Shown here piece after piece: positions 10,827-21,606 of a DNA stretch of 64,000 nucleotides. The stretch lies in contig NW_022985440.1 of assembly GCF_010093595.1 (NCBI RefSeq), forward strand, positions 675,512 through 739,511, written 5' to 3'. A program made the translations under genes and the position numbers. The notes under the pieces are model-generated. The model saw only the letters and a list, made by a program, of their open reading frames with translations. It was not told the DNA's origin and searched no databases. Every line of letters begins with the position of its first letter. Position 1 is the stretch's first letter. This DNA comes from Mytilinidion resinicola (Eukaryota; Ascomycota; Dothideomycetes; Mytilinidiales; Mytilinidiaceae).

Positions 10827-13182
10827 TTAAATGATGGTGATGGTGTCGGTTTCGAATCCTTCTAGGCCCTCTCCCCAGAGCCGGTAGAAGAGGCCGACAC
10901 GCCGATAGTACCCTTCGCGCACAGGCACCAAGAGCAGTCCTCTCATAGGATTTTCCACCACAACGAGAGCCCAAACATGAGACCACCCATGCTCATCCTC
11001 AGGTAACTTTTCGTCTGCATCGCCTTGAGCACGTCCAACGTGAGTAGCAGTCGTGGGATTCGTGGGATCATCTACGGTACCGCATTCAAACAGACGCTGC
11101 CTTGTTGTGCCACATTTGAACTGTTTCATGAGTCCTTGTATCTTGAGGTAGGCCGGAAGGGTTGGGCTGATAGCGCCGTACGGTGCCTCTAATGATGCTG
11201 GCGTAGCCCGGCAGTCGATGACCAAAGCTGGATCGGAAAATGAATGGGGGCACCATTTGTAACTAACCTCACCGTCAACCGCTGCCCACGACCAGGATGG
11301 AGCGCGGTGGACCGTTGGCCTCGAGATATCAGACCGTGCAGAGCTCCACAGCAAGTCTTTGGGTAACGCAAATTTCCAAAGGCCGGCAAGATATTCGCTC
11401 TGGTATGTAAGGCCATAGTCCGCGGCAACGCCAGAGATGGCAGGGAGCTTGTCTCCTGGAAATGTCAAGAAGCGCCGGGTGTAGTCACGGAGGGTCGATC
11501 TCCATGATTCCAGGGAGAACTTCTTTTCCCGGAACTGGTCGGTACTGACATCCATTGGTTCGTCGTCTAGAGGAGTTTTGGTGCTCCAGCAGATCCACCA
11601 GGCGTCTTCGCAACCATAGTCAAGAATTCGAGGAGATAGAATGTGTTCTTGCAGAGTCCATGCTCTCAGACTGATCGGATTCTTTTGAGGCGCGTATCGA
11701 TGCGGCTCCTCTATGAGGATCGATCCCGCCTCCCCAGTCGGCGTCCTGAATGGCAGCTTTATGCTTTGTTTCGACACGGAGGGTCTGGGCTGCAAGAAGC
11801 CTTCTTGCACGTTTCGAGCGCTGGATGCTGATATTGTGACATAAGCCTCCTGGAATATACTCGGCATCTTCCCAATTTCTCTCGAGACATCTTCTGGGTC
11901 GTCTTGGATGATGCATATGCAGTCAATCCAGATGTAACGTATACCCAATCTATTTGCTAGTACCATTGCGTCCTGCAGGGTTTGGGGAAACCGGGAGAAG
12001 CGGATACCATCTGTGAAATCCTGGACTGTTGAGTTAGTGCTCTTGATAGGTGGCTCGCCACCCCAACAGTACGATAGCGCGGCGTATTGACCGACTTCAT
12101 TTTCCTCCGTCCAATGCAGCCGTACGAATGATATCGGTTGCTTGGTACCTATATCAATGACCCTTGAAGGCATAACACCTCTCGGTTTCGGACATCTGTC
12201 ATGATCTTCATGGCACTCCTTCAACGACTTTCGCGCCCTATCAATGATGGCATCTGGAGACATGTCTGAGTTGGTTGGTCGATCGGGGAAGCAAGCGGCA
12301 GCTGGATCATCTACTAGAGTTAGCCAATGCCCTATTAGGATGATTGACCAGGGCCTGGCTGAAGGATTGGTGGAGAGATAAGAAATATTAGAACGCTTCA
12401 TGTAATTAAACTATAAAAAGAATCAATAACTAACCACTAGTTGTAGTTATCCTGAACGGGCCTTTTGGTGCACGCATTTCGTAGTATGTAATGAAAGTCG
12501 GGTAGCTTTCTTTGTCTTTCAGATTCTTTGATTCCCACAACTGATCAACCAAAAATGGGTCGATGCTGTAACTGAGCCATAATCTTGCCCCGCGGTGTAA
12601 TGCAGAAGTAAACGTTGAGTTAGAGAGTTGGAAGTGTATCTCCAGGCCGTCGTCGAACGAGATGTATTCCAGGTCCTTGATCGCTCCACCTCCAGACGTT
12701 TGGTGGTACTCGGGATGTCGTGAGATAGGCGTATTTGAAATATCTGCCTTCAGTCGATCCATACCTTTTTCCAGTAGTTCCACAACCCAGATAAACAGAA
12801 CGCACTGCTCCGCATAGCCATTCAGGACGTCTTCTTTGCTGCATCGAAGAGACGACCTGTGAGTGTCATGAGAGAACCTTACATCCGGCGAATTATAATT
12901 GATCACCAGTCTTTGGCAGTGGCTGCAAGAATGAGGGCCGTCCCTTTGAGGTGGAGAAGATAATGCTGTATTCTCTGGCTCGCCAGATAAACGTCTCATG
13001 CCTCGAGCAATGTACTGGGCCACCGCAGTCTTGTCGGCATCCCGCAGTTGACTGAATAATGAAAGGACCCCGGAGATAGTGGGAGTTGCGCCATTAGGCG
13101 CGATGGAGGCGTTAACTGAGCCATCTAGGGTCATGGAATCCTCAGTATCCATCATGTCCCAGGTAGAGGTAGTCTCGGACAT
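10827..13182 (-). CDS. HET-domain (heterokaryon incompatibility) protein
   Basis: Exons 13182-12435 and 12313-10827, split by a 121-bp intron with donor GTTAGT and a GCTAAC branch-like site before CTCTAG, give 744 aa. The open frame extends to 13200 only through non-ATG codons, so ATG at 13182 is chosen. The first ~250 residues include a CSHCQRL segment and are typical of the variable N-terminal region of these proteins. The HET domain (PF06985) starts near residue 325 with QYAALSYCWGG and continues with YIWIDCICIIQDD, AYVTISASSA and RAWTLQEHILSPRIL. In fungi the domain executes programmed cell death when genetically different hyphae fuse, and it resembles TIR domains. The specific partner here is unknown. 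No disabling mutation was seen. Confidence 0.88.
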
Positions 13183-13381
13183 TGTGGCGATTGTGTGCAC
13201 GCTTATCGAACGGGCTGATTTTATGGCAGTATTGCTCCGTCCTTTACACTTGGTGGAAGTAGGGTTTATCTCTCATGTATGCATGCATATGAGGTGAGGT
13301 CGGAGGTGCAGGCAGCAGCGGCTAGTCCGATCATGTGAGTATCACGTGTAATATATATGTACATTTATAACTTTGGAGCTA

Positions 13382-14893
13382 CTACAATTTGGCGAAGACT
13401 GTAGGCACCTCCCCACTCATCTCAACTAAAGTGCTCTTGTTCCTGACCCATGCCTCGATGCCTCGCCTTCCGTTCTCGACGCCTACTCCGCTTAACTTCC
13501 ACCCACCCACGCTCATCTCTGCTGGGCTTTCACCCCAAGTGTTGACCCAGGTTATCCCGGCCTGCAATTGTGCAACGACCTTGTGGGCCAGATTTAGGTC
13601 CTTAGTGAATACCCCGGCTGCTAGGCCCAGGGATGTGTTGTTCGCACGCTCAACCACTTCCTCCACAGTCTTGTAAGGCAGAATGGACATGACAGGACCG
13701 AATATCTCTTCCTTTACGATGCGCATGCTGTCCTTACAATTCGTGAAGACCGTTGGCTGGACCCAGAACCCATTCTTGACCTCATCTTTGGCAGATGCTA
13801 GCCATTCTGGCTTCCCAGGTCCGCCGTAAAGTAGCGTTGCCTTGTCCTCTTCGATTCCGTGCTTCATGTAGCTGAGGACTTTCTCATAATGTGGCTTGCT
13901 AACCAAAGGTCCGAAGTTCGTGTTCATGTCCATGAGATCTCCAGGTCGAATGTACTGCATCCTCTGCAATAGGACCTCCTCGAATTTTTCCTTCATGCTT
14001 TCATGCACAAACACCCTCGTTCCGTTGGTACAGACCTGCCCGGAGGAGTAGAAGTTTGCCATCATGGCCCCGTCGACTGCTTGTTCGATGTCTGCGTCGG
14101 GAAGAACAACGCAAGCAGATTTGCCGCCTAGTTCCATGGTCACGTACTTCATTCCTCCCGCTGCAGATGCTGCTACCTTCGCTCCGGTGCTGACCTGTCC
14201 TGTGAAGCTGACTTTGGCGACATCAGGATGCGAGGTCAAATATGCTCCGACATCCCCACCTCCCTGGACCACATTGAACACTCCGGGAGGCACCCCAGCG
14301 GCTGTGTATATCTCTGCTAGTAGAGTCGAGTGTAGCGGTGTAAACTCGGAGGGTTTGTAGACCATGGTATTGCCTGCCGCTAGACACGGCGCGCTCTTCC
14401 ATAACGCAATTTGGATAGGATAGTTCCAGGCTCCAATTCCGACGCAGGCTCCTAGGGCCTCTTTCTTGGTATACGCCCATGCATCTGGCCGCAGCTGTAT
14501 GGTCTCTCCGTTCAATCCTCCGCCTCCCACCAGGTTCGCAAAGTATTCGAGGACATCGGCGCCTGTGACGACGTCGACAGCTGACGTTTCAGAAAAAGCT
14601 TTGCCCGTATCCTTCGTTTCGATTGCTGCTAGTTCGTCGTTTCGTTCGCGGAGGATGGAGGCGGCTTTGAGGAGGATGCGAGAGCGTTGGATAGCGGGTG
14701 TTTGGGACCATGAAGGGAATGCCTTTGTGGCAGAGGCGACTGCAGCATCAACATCCGAGTGGGAAGCCGAGTGGATCTCTGCAATTGGCAGAGACGTTGA
14801 TGGATCTATGTTCTGAGATGATTTGCCCGAATTGGCCGATTGTGGCTTGCCATCGTAGTAGAGGGAGCGAGGGGGATAAGGTAGAGACACCAT
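13382..14893 (-). CDS. Betaine aldehyde dehydrogenase, peroxisomal
   Basis: A single exon of 503 aa covers a full ALDH. The NAD-binding Rossmann part includes GIGAWNYPIQIALWK and FTGQVSTGAKVA. The catalytic Glu254 lies in MELGGKS and the nucleophile Cys288 in SGQVCTNGTR. Near the C-terminus, WVNTWGESPAEMSVGG closely resembles the signature of bacterial betaine aldehyde dehydrogenases. Reaction: betaine aldehyde + NAD+ to glycine betaine. The C-terminus is AKL, an acceptable PTS1 peroxisome signal. It is divergent from the choline oxidase gene at 15777, whose product makes its substrate, so the two encode the two-step choline-to-glycine-betaine route. Other aminoaldehydes are possible substrates. 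Confidence 0.88.
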   Translation of the reverse strand: MVSLPYPPRSLYYDGKPQSANSGKSSQNIDPSTSLPIAEIHSASHSDVDAAVASATKAFPSWSQTPAIQRSRILLKAASILRERNDELAAIETKDTGKAFSETSAVDVVTGADVLEYFANLVGGGGLNGETIQLRPDAWAYTKKEALGACVGIGAWNYPIQIALWKSAPCLAAGNTMVYKPSEFTPLHSTLLAEIYTAAGVPPGVFNVVQGGGDVGAYLTSHPDVAKVSFTGQVSTGAKVAASAAGGMKYVTMELGGKSACVVLPDADIEQAVDGAMMANFYSSGQVCTNGTRVFVHESMKEKFEEVLLQRMQYIRPGDLMDMNTNFGPLVSKPHYEKVLSYMKHGIEEDKATLLYGGPGKPEWLASAKDEVKNGFWVQPTVFTNCKDSMRIVKEEIFGPVMSILPYKTVEEVVERANNTSLGLAAGVFTKDLNLAHKVVAQLQAGITWVNTWGESPAEMSVGGWKLSGVGVENGRRGIEAWVRNKSTLVEMSGEVPTVFAKL

Positions 14894-15776
14894 ATTGGAA
14901 TCGTATGATCGGGTCGCCGTTTTTAGAGAAGGGAGTCTAGAGCTAAATGCTGGCAGGTGAGTACGGTCTTGCTACTCCCGAGCCTTCCTAAGCACTCGCG
15001 ACGTTTAGAGTAGACTCCGTAGAAAGTCCGATGGTTGAAGGTGCTGACGCCCTTTCCTACGTACTCGTCGACAGCTGAGAGGGAATATGCCGCCAGAAAT
15101 GCCGTCTACGCAGGAGCTTTGATGCACGCCCGCCGACGATAGCTTTCCGAAGCTTCAACTTTGATAACGGAGATGCTTGAGTGAAAGAAAATAGCTCAGA
15201 TACTGCAGGCGGCGGGTTCGTCTATCAAATAGCGCGGAAGAGGCCGGTATCTGTAGTTGACCAGTGGTCCGAGAGCCTCAGTTGATTAATTGAGCAGAGT
15301 TTGCTGGAGAAGGGCGGGATCTGATTGCCCAAAAAGCGACGCAGAGAAGCATTGACAGAATACTTTGGAGGGGCGCCCTGGTCGCACATCTGCCCGGCTT
15401 CACCACTGGCCGGAAAGACTGCCCTCAATCACGCAAGCGTGCCCCTCTCTGCGGCTCACGCCTCAGACTACCCGTAAGAGCGCCCCATCGCACCACGCCT
15501 TTGTATTCACCCAATCGCAAAAACCGGGGTTTGCCCGCCATAGGACAGCTCCAGCAGGCCCAAGCGGCTGGTGGCAAGGGTTCCACGATAAAACCCTATC
15601 ACCTCCCGCCTGAGGCATGACACTCGTATCCGTTGTTGACGGCTGTGGGGAAAGCTGAGCTTATTTTTTTTCATCCTTTGAAAACCCTTCAGGTCCGCGA
15701 CATTCAGCATCAGCATCAGCATTCAGCTTCTTTTTTGTTCATTATCAAAGACCACAACCTCAGACGGTAGTCCGTC
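14894..15776. promoter_or_regulatory. Shared divergent promoter region of the choline-to-betaine gene pair
   Basis: The 883 bp between two start codons facing away from each other must hold both promoters. I see no gene and no convincing TATA box. The CT/AT-rich tract with TCAGCATCAGCATCAGCATTC at 15703-15723 is probably 5' UTR of choline oxidase. Co-regulation is inferred from the arrangement only. Confidence 0.55.
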
Positions 15777-17411
15777 ATGGCTCCCACCACCACTGAAATC
15801 TCTGCAGACGAGGTCAACAGCTATGATTTCGTCATTGTTGGCGGCGGCACCGCAGGGTGTGTCATTGCCAGCCGTCTCTCAGAGTATCTCCCCAACAAGA
15901 AGGTCCTTTTGGTTGAGGCTGGCCCTTCAGACTTCATGGATGACCGAGTCCTGCTCCTGAAAGACTGGTTGAGTCTTCTCGGAGGCGAGCTGGACTACGA
16001 CTACGGGACCACCGAGCAGCCCATGGGCAACTCTCACATTCGACATTCCCGCGCCAAGGTGCTGGGCGGATGCTCTTCTCACAATACTTTGATTTCTTTC
16101 CGGCCGTTTGAGTACGACTGCCAGCGATGGGAGGCCCAAGGGTGCACCGGCTGGAGCTTCAAGACTTTTACGCGTGTTCTGGACAACCTTAGGAACACCA
16201 TCCAACCAGTCCACGAGCGACACCGAAACCAATTGTGCCTGGATTGGGTTGAATCTTGCTCAACGTCATTGAACATCCCGGTGGTGCACGACTTCAACAA
16301 GGAAATCAAGACCACGGGCTCCCTGAAGCAATGTGTTGGGTTTTTCTCTGTGTCTTACAACCCAGACGACGGACGTCGGAGCAGCGCCAGTGTTGCGTAC
16401 ATCCATCCCATTCTACGCGGTGACGAAAAGCGCCCAAATTTGACAGTCCTGACGAATGCCTGGGTAAACCGGGTCAACGTGGACGGAAACAAGGTCACCG
16501 GCGTCACACTCACTCTCCAAAGCGGCGAGCAGCGCATTATCCGTCACAAGGCCGAGACCATCATCTGCGCCGGAGCAGTGGACACGCCTCGTCTGCTTCT
16601 CCTCTCTGGCATCGGCCCCCGAAAGCAACTCTCGGACCTAGGCATCCCCGTCGTCAAAGACATCCCCGGCGTAGGCGAGAACCTCCTCGACCATCCCGAG
16701 TCCATCATCATCTGGGAGCTCAACAAGCCTGTCCCCATCAACCAAACAACCATGGACTCGGACGCCGGCATCTTCCTGCGCCGCGAGCTCCCCAACGCTG
16801 CTGGCAGCGATGGCGACATCGCAGACATCATGATGCACTGCTACCAGATCCCCTTTTGCTTCAACACCTCCCGCCTAGGCTACGACACCCCCATCGACGC
16901 CTTCTGCATGACGCCGAACATCCCCCGTGCCCGTTCCCGCGGCCGCATCTACTTGACCTCCGCCAACCCGGCCGACAAGCCCGCGTTGGACTTCCGCTAC
17001 TTCACGGATCCCGAGGGCTACGACGCCGCGACGATTGTTGCGGGTCTGCGCGCTGCGCGAGAGGTCGCGAAGCAGGAGCCCTTCAAGCATTGGCTGAAGC
17101 GCGAGGTTGCACCCGGCCCGAAGCTGCAGACGGATGAGGAGCTGAGCGAATACGGTCGTCGTGTGGCGCACACGGTATACCATCCCGCTGGAACGACGAA
17201 GATGGGAGATTTGCAGAAGGATCCGCTAGCGGTGGTGGATGCGCAGTTGAAGGTCAAGGGGCTGGAGGGGGTCAGAATTGCGGATGCGGGCGTGTTCCCG
17301 GAGATGCCGACGATCAACCCTATGCTCACGGTTTTGGGAGTTGGCGAGCGCGCGGCTGAGTTGATTGCTGAGGCGTGGGGCTGGAAGGGGCTGCAGAAAG
17401 AGAAGTTGTAA
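15777..17411 (+). CDS. Choline oxidase (GMC flavoprotein)
   Basis: A single exon of 544 aa, the size of characterised choline oxidases (about 546 aa in Arthrobacter). The FAD-binding motif VGGGTAG is at 21-27 and the ADP-ribose Glu in LLVEAGP. KVLGGCSSHN contains His102, matching the His that binds FAD covalently in choline oxidase. The substrate region has RHSRAKV and DGRRSSASVAYIHP. The catalytic pair is His469 in TVYHPAGT and Asn514 in TINPMLTV. Reaction: choline + O2 to betaine aldehyde, then to glycine betaine, with H2O2. The C-terminus EKL is only a weak PTS1, unlike the AKL of the neighbouring dehydrogenase. Cellular role: osmoprotectant synthesis or use of choline as carbon and nitrogen source. 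Other GMC alcohol oxidases are less likely given the active-site context. Confidence 0.85.
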   Translation: MAPTTTEISADEVNSYDFVIVGGGTAGCVIASRLSEYLPNKKVLLVEAGPSDFMDDRVLLLKDWLSLLGGELDYDYGTTEQPMGNSHIRHSRAKVLGGCSSHNTLISFRPFEYDCQRWEAQGCTGWSFKTFTRVLDNLRNTIQPVHERHRNQLCLDWVESCSTSLNIPVVHDFNKEIKTTGSLKQCVGFFSVSYNPDDGRRSSASVAYIHPILRGDEKRPNLTVLTNAWVNRVNVDGNKVTGVTLTLQSGEQRIIRHKAETIICAGAVDTPRLLLLSGIGPRKQLSDLGIPVVKDIPGVGENLLDHPESIIIWELNKPVPINQTTMDSDAGIFLRRELPNAAGSDGDIADIMMHCYQIPFCFNTSRLGYDTPIDAFCMTPNIPRARSRGRIYLTSANPADKPALDFRYFTDPEGYDAATIVAGLRAAREVAKQEPFKHWLKREVAPGPKLQTDEELSEYGRRVAHTVYHPAGTTKMGDLQKDPLAVVDAQLKVKGLEGVRIADAGVFPEMPTINPMLTVLGVGERAAELIAEAWGWKGLQKEKL

Positions 17412-17857
17412 AAAGAGGTGGTGCTGTTCGTGGTATTTAGGGAACATCAAGGGGCAACGTTCATGTCAGATTAGGGAGATGAGTGGAATTGTAGGGTGAC
17501 TAGCTAACAGCGCTGGTATTCCTAGGAGTTTGGCGACGGTCCATCTTTAGCAAGAGGAGATCCAAGTGTCCCTCGTAGGTCTTTAACAGACTCAGAGAGA
17601 AAAATTCATCGGATCTACTCTCAATTGTCAGCGACCCTTCCCACTAACCAAAGTGATCAGATTACTGCTCTTCATCCCACCCCTAAGCCAGTTCTTCAAA
17701 CTGGATCTCCGTGACAACGACGGAGCTCGCGCACCGTCCGACCACTCCTCCTCGTCAAAGGGGACGCGGTAAATCTAAGAACAAACCCTAATATTAGCCA
17801 AAACGTCACAAAAGCACATCCACACCCCTAATCTCCCTCTGTCCTTCCCCACCGCTC
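17412..17857. other. Convergent 3' region between choline oxidase and hydrolase genes
   Basis: 446 bp between two converging stop codons. I see no gene; it should hold the two 3' UTRs and terminators. Confidence 0.5.
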
Positions 17858-19150
17858 TCATACCGGAAAACTCTCCCTCACCCTCCCCGCCCACTCCTCA
17901 CTCAACCCCCACTCCTCCGCCAGCAGGAAATTATGATCCGTCCCCACCGGCCCAACCTGGCTCCTATACCTCATCCGCTCCCCGACGCCCTGCGGCCAGC
18001 GCTCGGCGTCCCAGCACTCATCAAACCACCTCTGCCCCTTTTCGCCCACCATACTATCGCTCGCCGCGTGGAACACATCCACCGCCAGCGTCCCCGTGAT
18101 GCTGTTCAGAAACACCCCCGCGCACAGCAGCGGCACAAACTCGTCCACATCCGCCCATTCCGGGGCCGGGCTGGGCAAGGACCACGCGGCGTGCGCGCCT
18201 TTGCGCAGGAAGAGCTTCGCGTCCTCCGAGATGCCGTCCGTGGCCTCGGCGAAGATGTAGCGCATCGAGGTGGTCGAGACTGCCTTCGCGAAGAGGGCGG
18301 CGTCGGCTGCATCGAGCGCCGATCCTGCTTCTGCGTCGAGGCTTGCGCGGTTGGAAGCGGCGGCGGCGGGCGGCAGCGCGGCGGGGGCGTGGTGCTTGAG
18401 TTGGTTAAGGAGCGCGCCGCTGTAGCCGACGACGGGCGCGACGTTGTGGTTGAGGAAGCGCGCGAGGGCGGCGAACTTGCCGACGGCGGCCGTGGGGAGG
18501 TACTTTGTGAGCGCCAGGGAGGTGATGGCGGAGTGGGAGGGGTGGACCCAGGGGGCGAAGAGGGCGAGGTAGGGCGTGGAGGGGTGCAGGAGGTGGGGCA
18601 GGGAGAGGAGGGTATTGAAGGCGTAGATGTAGCCGCCGCTGTGGGAGGCGAGCGAGACGTGGGGGATGGCGAGGTGGGTTAGGAGGTAGGGGACCAGTTC
18701 TTTGACGCGTGAGATTGAGTTGGAGTTGGTCAGATAGGGAGGGGAACGTACCGATCCAGGTGGCGATGCGATCTTGGAGCTTGACAGGGTCGCTGCCGCC
18801 TATGCCAGGGCGGTCGGGGTGGATGATTCGGACTCGGTGACGTTTGAGGAGGGTGTCGAGCTGGGCGTATGCGAAGCGGCCGCCCATTAGGGGACCGCAG
18901 AACAGGACGACGGCTTCGGATTCGGGGTGCAACGGGTCGTGGTATCCATAGTCGCTGTAGGAGAACCTCAATGGGCTCAAGCGGCCTTTTGTGGGATCAG
19001 GAGGCAACACGATGGATCTGTGGAATCTGATGTCGCATAGGAATTCGATTGCGCTTTTGGAGATGAGAACATGAAGACGATGGATACGAGAAGCGAGTAA
19101 AGAAATCGTTACCATTCATCAGGGGGTTTGCCAGTAGAGTCTTCCATCAT
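17858..19150 (-). CDS. Alpha/beta-hydrolase fold protein
   Basis: Exons 19150-19113, 19053-18752 and 18699-17858 give 393 aa. The first small exon (MMEDSTGKPPDE) splices with correct phase to CAIEFLCDIRFHRS. An unspliced start at 19115 is the alternative. Conserved segments: VVLFCGPLMGGRFAYAQ (oxyanion region), IIHPDRPGIGGSDPV, and SLASHSGGYIYAFNTLL, whose SHSGG carries the probable nucleophile Ser, followed by LFAPWVHPSHS. A late His in VGTDHNFLL may complete the triad. The family is common in ascomycetes and usually annotated only as alpha/beta hydrolase; the substrate is unknown. The middle of the protein is Ala-rich (residues about 215-260) and the DNA there is very GC-rich. Confidence 0.78.
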
Positions 19151-21606
19151 TCATCACCAGCAGCAGAAAGAATGTTCAAAGTGACTTAAGAATGCCGTCG
19201 TAGGAATCATGGAGTGTGGACTCGGGAGCTCTAACGCGAGTGTAGAGTGAGGTTGCCGCCACGAGATTTCGAAGTAGAGGAAGCACCATCAACCTGGCGA
19301 GATGGAAACTGCGAACGATGAAGCAACAGCCCATCGTCCTTGCGTGGGGCGCCATGGACTTGAAGAATCAGTCACGGGTGCAGCTCCATATGAAAGGCGA
19401 TGTTGATACGAGCGCTAAGGCAGTAGAGCATCTAGAGCTTCTTGGCCAATTGCAAGGGCGAATCAAGCATGATGGCGGATACGTAAAGCCATCCACAATT
19501 CAGTCGATTAATCTCAATTGGATTGTTTAGTCTTTCTGTCAGGTGACGGACGAGTTTTCGACATTATCTCGGTGATCAAGCCTCTGACCTCAAGCAGTGT
19601 GGCATTAAACTCAACGTGATAGGAAAACGAGTGTCCTCTTCATGGCCTGTCGGACTGGGACCATGGAACCTTACGATACGTAAGACCAAGTACAATAGTA
19701 CACATGCCACGTCTCGGAATACTGGGTTGACATTTGGAGCCAGCATCCAGAACACCGGAAGCGATATGAAAAGCCGTTGAGTTAAGATCGACGGTCCCAA
19801 GTCTGAGACGTCCAAACCTAGAAGGTTGCACGTGGAGCTTTTTACCATGGGAGCGCCACAAGCGCAATGCCATGTGCAAGAAACTCTAATCTTGCTTCAT
19901 CTACGCTACTGACTGTTTTAGCCACGCAAGTATAAGACGACTGGGCGATGAAATCACGCTCAAAGTGATGCACTCGAGAGCTGTGAGTTCATGGAGATTG
20001 TCAACGTCAACTTGATGTCGTTCGTACAAAGGTGGTTTGCACATGTCCAGCCAGCGTGCTCTCGAAGACGAGGAGGATATGTCGAATGAAATGCTAGACA
20101 CAATTCAAAATACTACATCACTGTCTTTGCTATTGATGAAACAGACACCGGCGACTGCGCGTCAATTCTCGACGTTGTCTGCCGAATGTGAAACATACTG
20201 CCGCCTTACGTTGTGTTTCTCAGGCTAATCGCACCCTAGAACACAGTGCTGGGGAGCCCGGCAAGCGCTTGTGCTCTGCTTGGTCCTCTCGCACACGCTT
20301 CCCTGGTTGTCTTACCGTACGCGCGGATCGCCTGAGTCGCAATCAAGTTATCGCGCTTCGAAAGCTGACTACGTCTGCGATTGTCTCTGCTGGATGCTCC
20401 CATATTTGAGCATCGCAGACAGAGGCCAGGTGTCTGAAGGCAAATTCCAGGGTTGAGGGGGCCGCAACTCTACCAGGCGACGCTGGTCTAGGCCGCAGAC
20501 CAGGCTACCTAGCTATCATAGCCTTGCACGCTTGATCCCAACAGCCCATCTCCATGCCACAGTATGATGTTCCTAACTCAAGCCCTGGTTGCTGGACGGC
20601 GGGATGGTCGGTTTGCGATGGTTCCTAGGTTTGCGCGGTGGAGGAGTACGATCTGACTCACCGGTGGTGAGGAGCCGTAGGACAAGGAGAGGATTTGCGT
20701 GGCCTCGGTGGCGCCGATGCTGGCCGAGGAGGTGCTGCGCCCGGACGCTCGTCGTCGCGATAGGCGCTGTGCGATCAGGCTGGTGTCGCAGTCGGGCAGC
20801 AGGCGCGGGCAGCAGGCGCAGGCAGCAGAGGACAGCCTCGCGGCCAGGCTGGGTGCTGGGCGTGGTGTTGTGGTGTCGCGCTCGCTGCGTCGCGGGCGCA
20901 AAAAGGGGCGGCGGTCAGGGTGCACGGGCCCTGGAAGGTTCTAAAGCGGCGAAGCCGGGTGGCGCTAGCGGCTTGGCGCAGGCAACAGGCGAAGTACTTA
21001 AGGAAGCGGCCGCCCACCTCCAGAGCCTTCGCACTGATTTGGCCGCCGCTCGACCTCGCCGTCCCCACCACTGTCGCAGCCTCGAAACACCACCGTTGCC
21101 GGCCTGCGTACGCCCACTGCAGCGTCTCTGCATCAATCCCGTGCCCAGGACTAACATTTCTGCTTGCGCAGCTCTACCAGGTCCTTTTTCCCGATCGGAT
21201 CTAGCCTAGCCTGCGCACTACAGCCTCACTCGGCACATCAACCCCATCCACCGGCTTGCGTCTCCACTCTCTGCACTCCCTCAAGGGCCAACTGGCTTTG
21301 CTCTTGACTGCTGCCATCACCTATTCATCTCCCGCCATCCACCTCGTAATTCGCGACCGCGCGGTTGTCGCACGTCACACTTGGCAGCGCTTGTGAAGGG
21401 ATTCATTCGGTTGACAATCTCCCACTACTTGGTAGGAACCCGCCCTGCGCTTCAACGACGACCCCTCTATCGACCGGCCTTGCGCTCTCTCTGCGACCTC
21501 GTGCCGGGTCGATATCGTCGTCGCACTCGTCCGTGGCCTGGTCTAATCACCCTCTTAGACTGTCCAGACAACCACACAGATCACCAACAACTGACCATCC
21601 ATCACA
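19151..21606. other. Long intergenic region upstream of TBP
   Basis: No supported gene over 2.4 kb. 20590-21240 is a GC-rich block with overlapping open frames on both strands, which is expected from composition alone. 21240-21600 is C/T-rich and reads like the 5' UTR and promoter of the TBP gene. 19320-19530 has a short plus frame (70 codons) without a recognisable domain. Confidence 0.5.

Noticed and set aside
18405..19115. 236-codon minus frame reading through the second intron of the alpha/beta hydrolase
   Set aside because: After the GTACGT donor it turns into Pro/Arg/Leu text without homology, whereas splicing to 18699 restores the hydrolase core with the SHSGG elbow.
20589..21209. Plus-strand 206-codon frame with many Arg and Trp upstream of TBP
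   Set aside because: Strongly biased composition, antisense frames open at the same place, no domain. Treated as GC-rich non-coding sequence.
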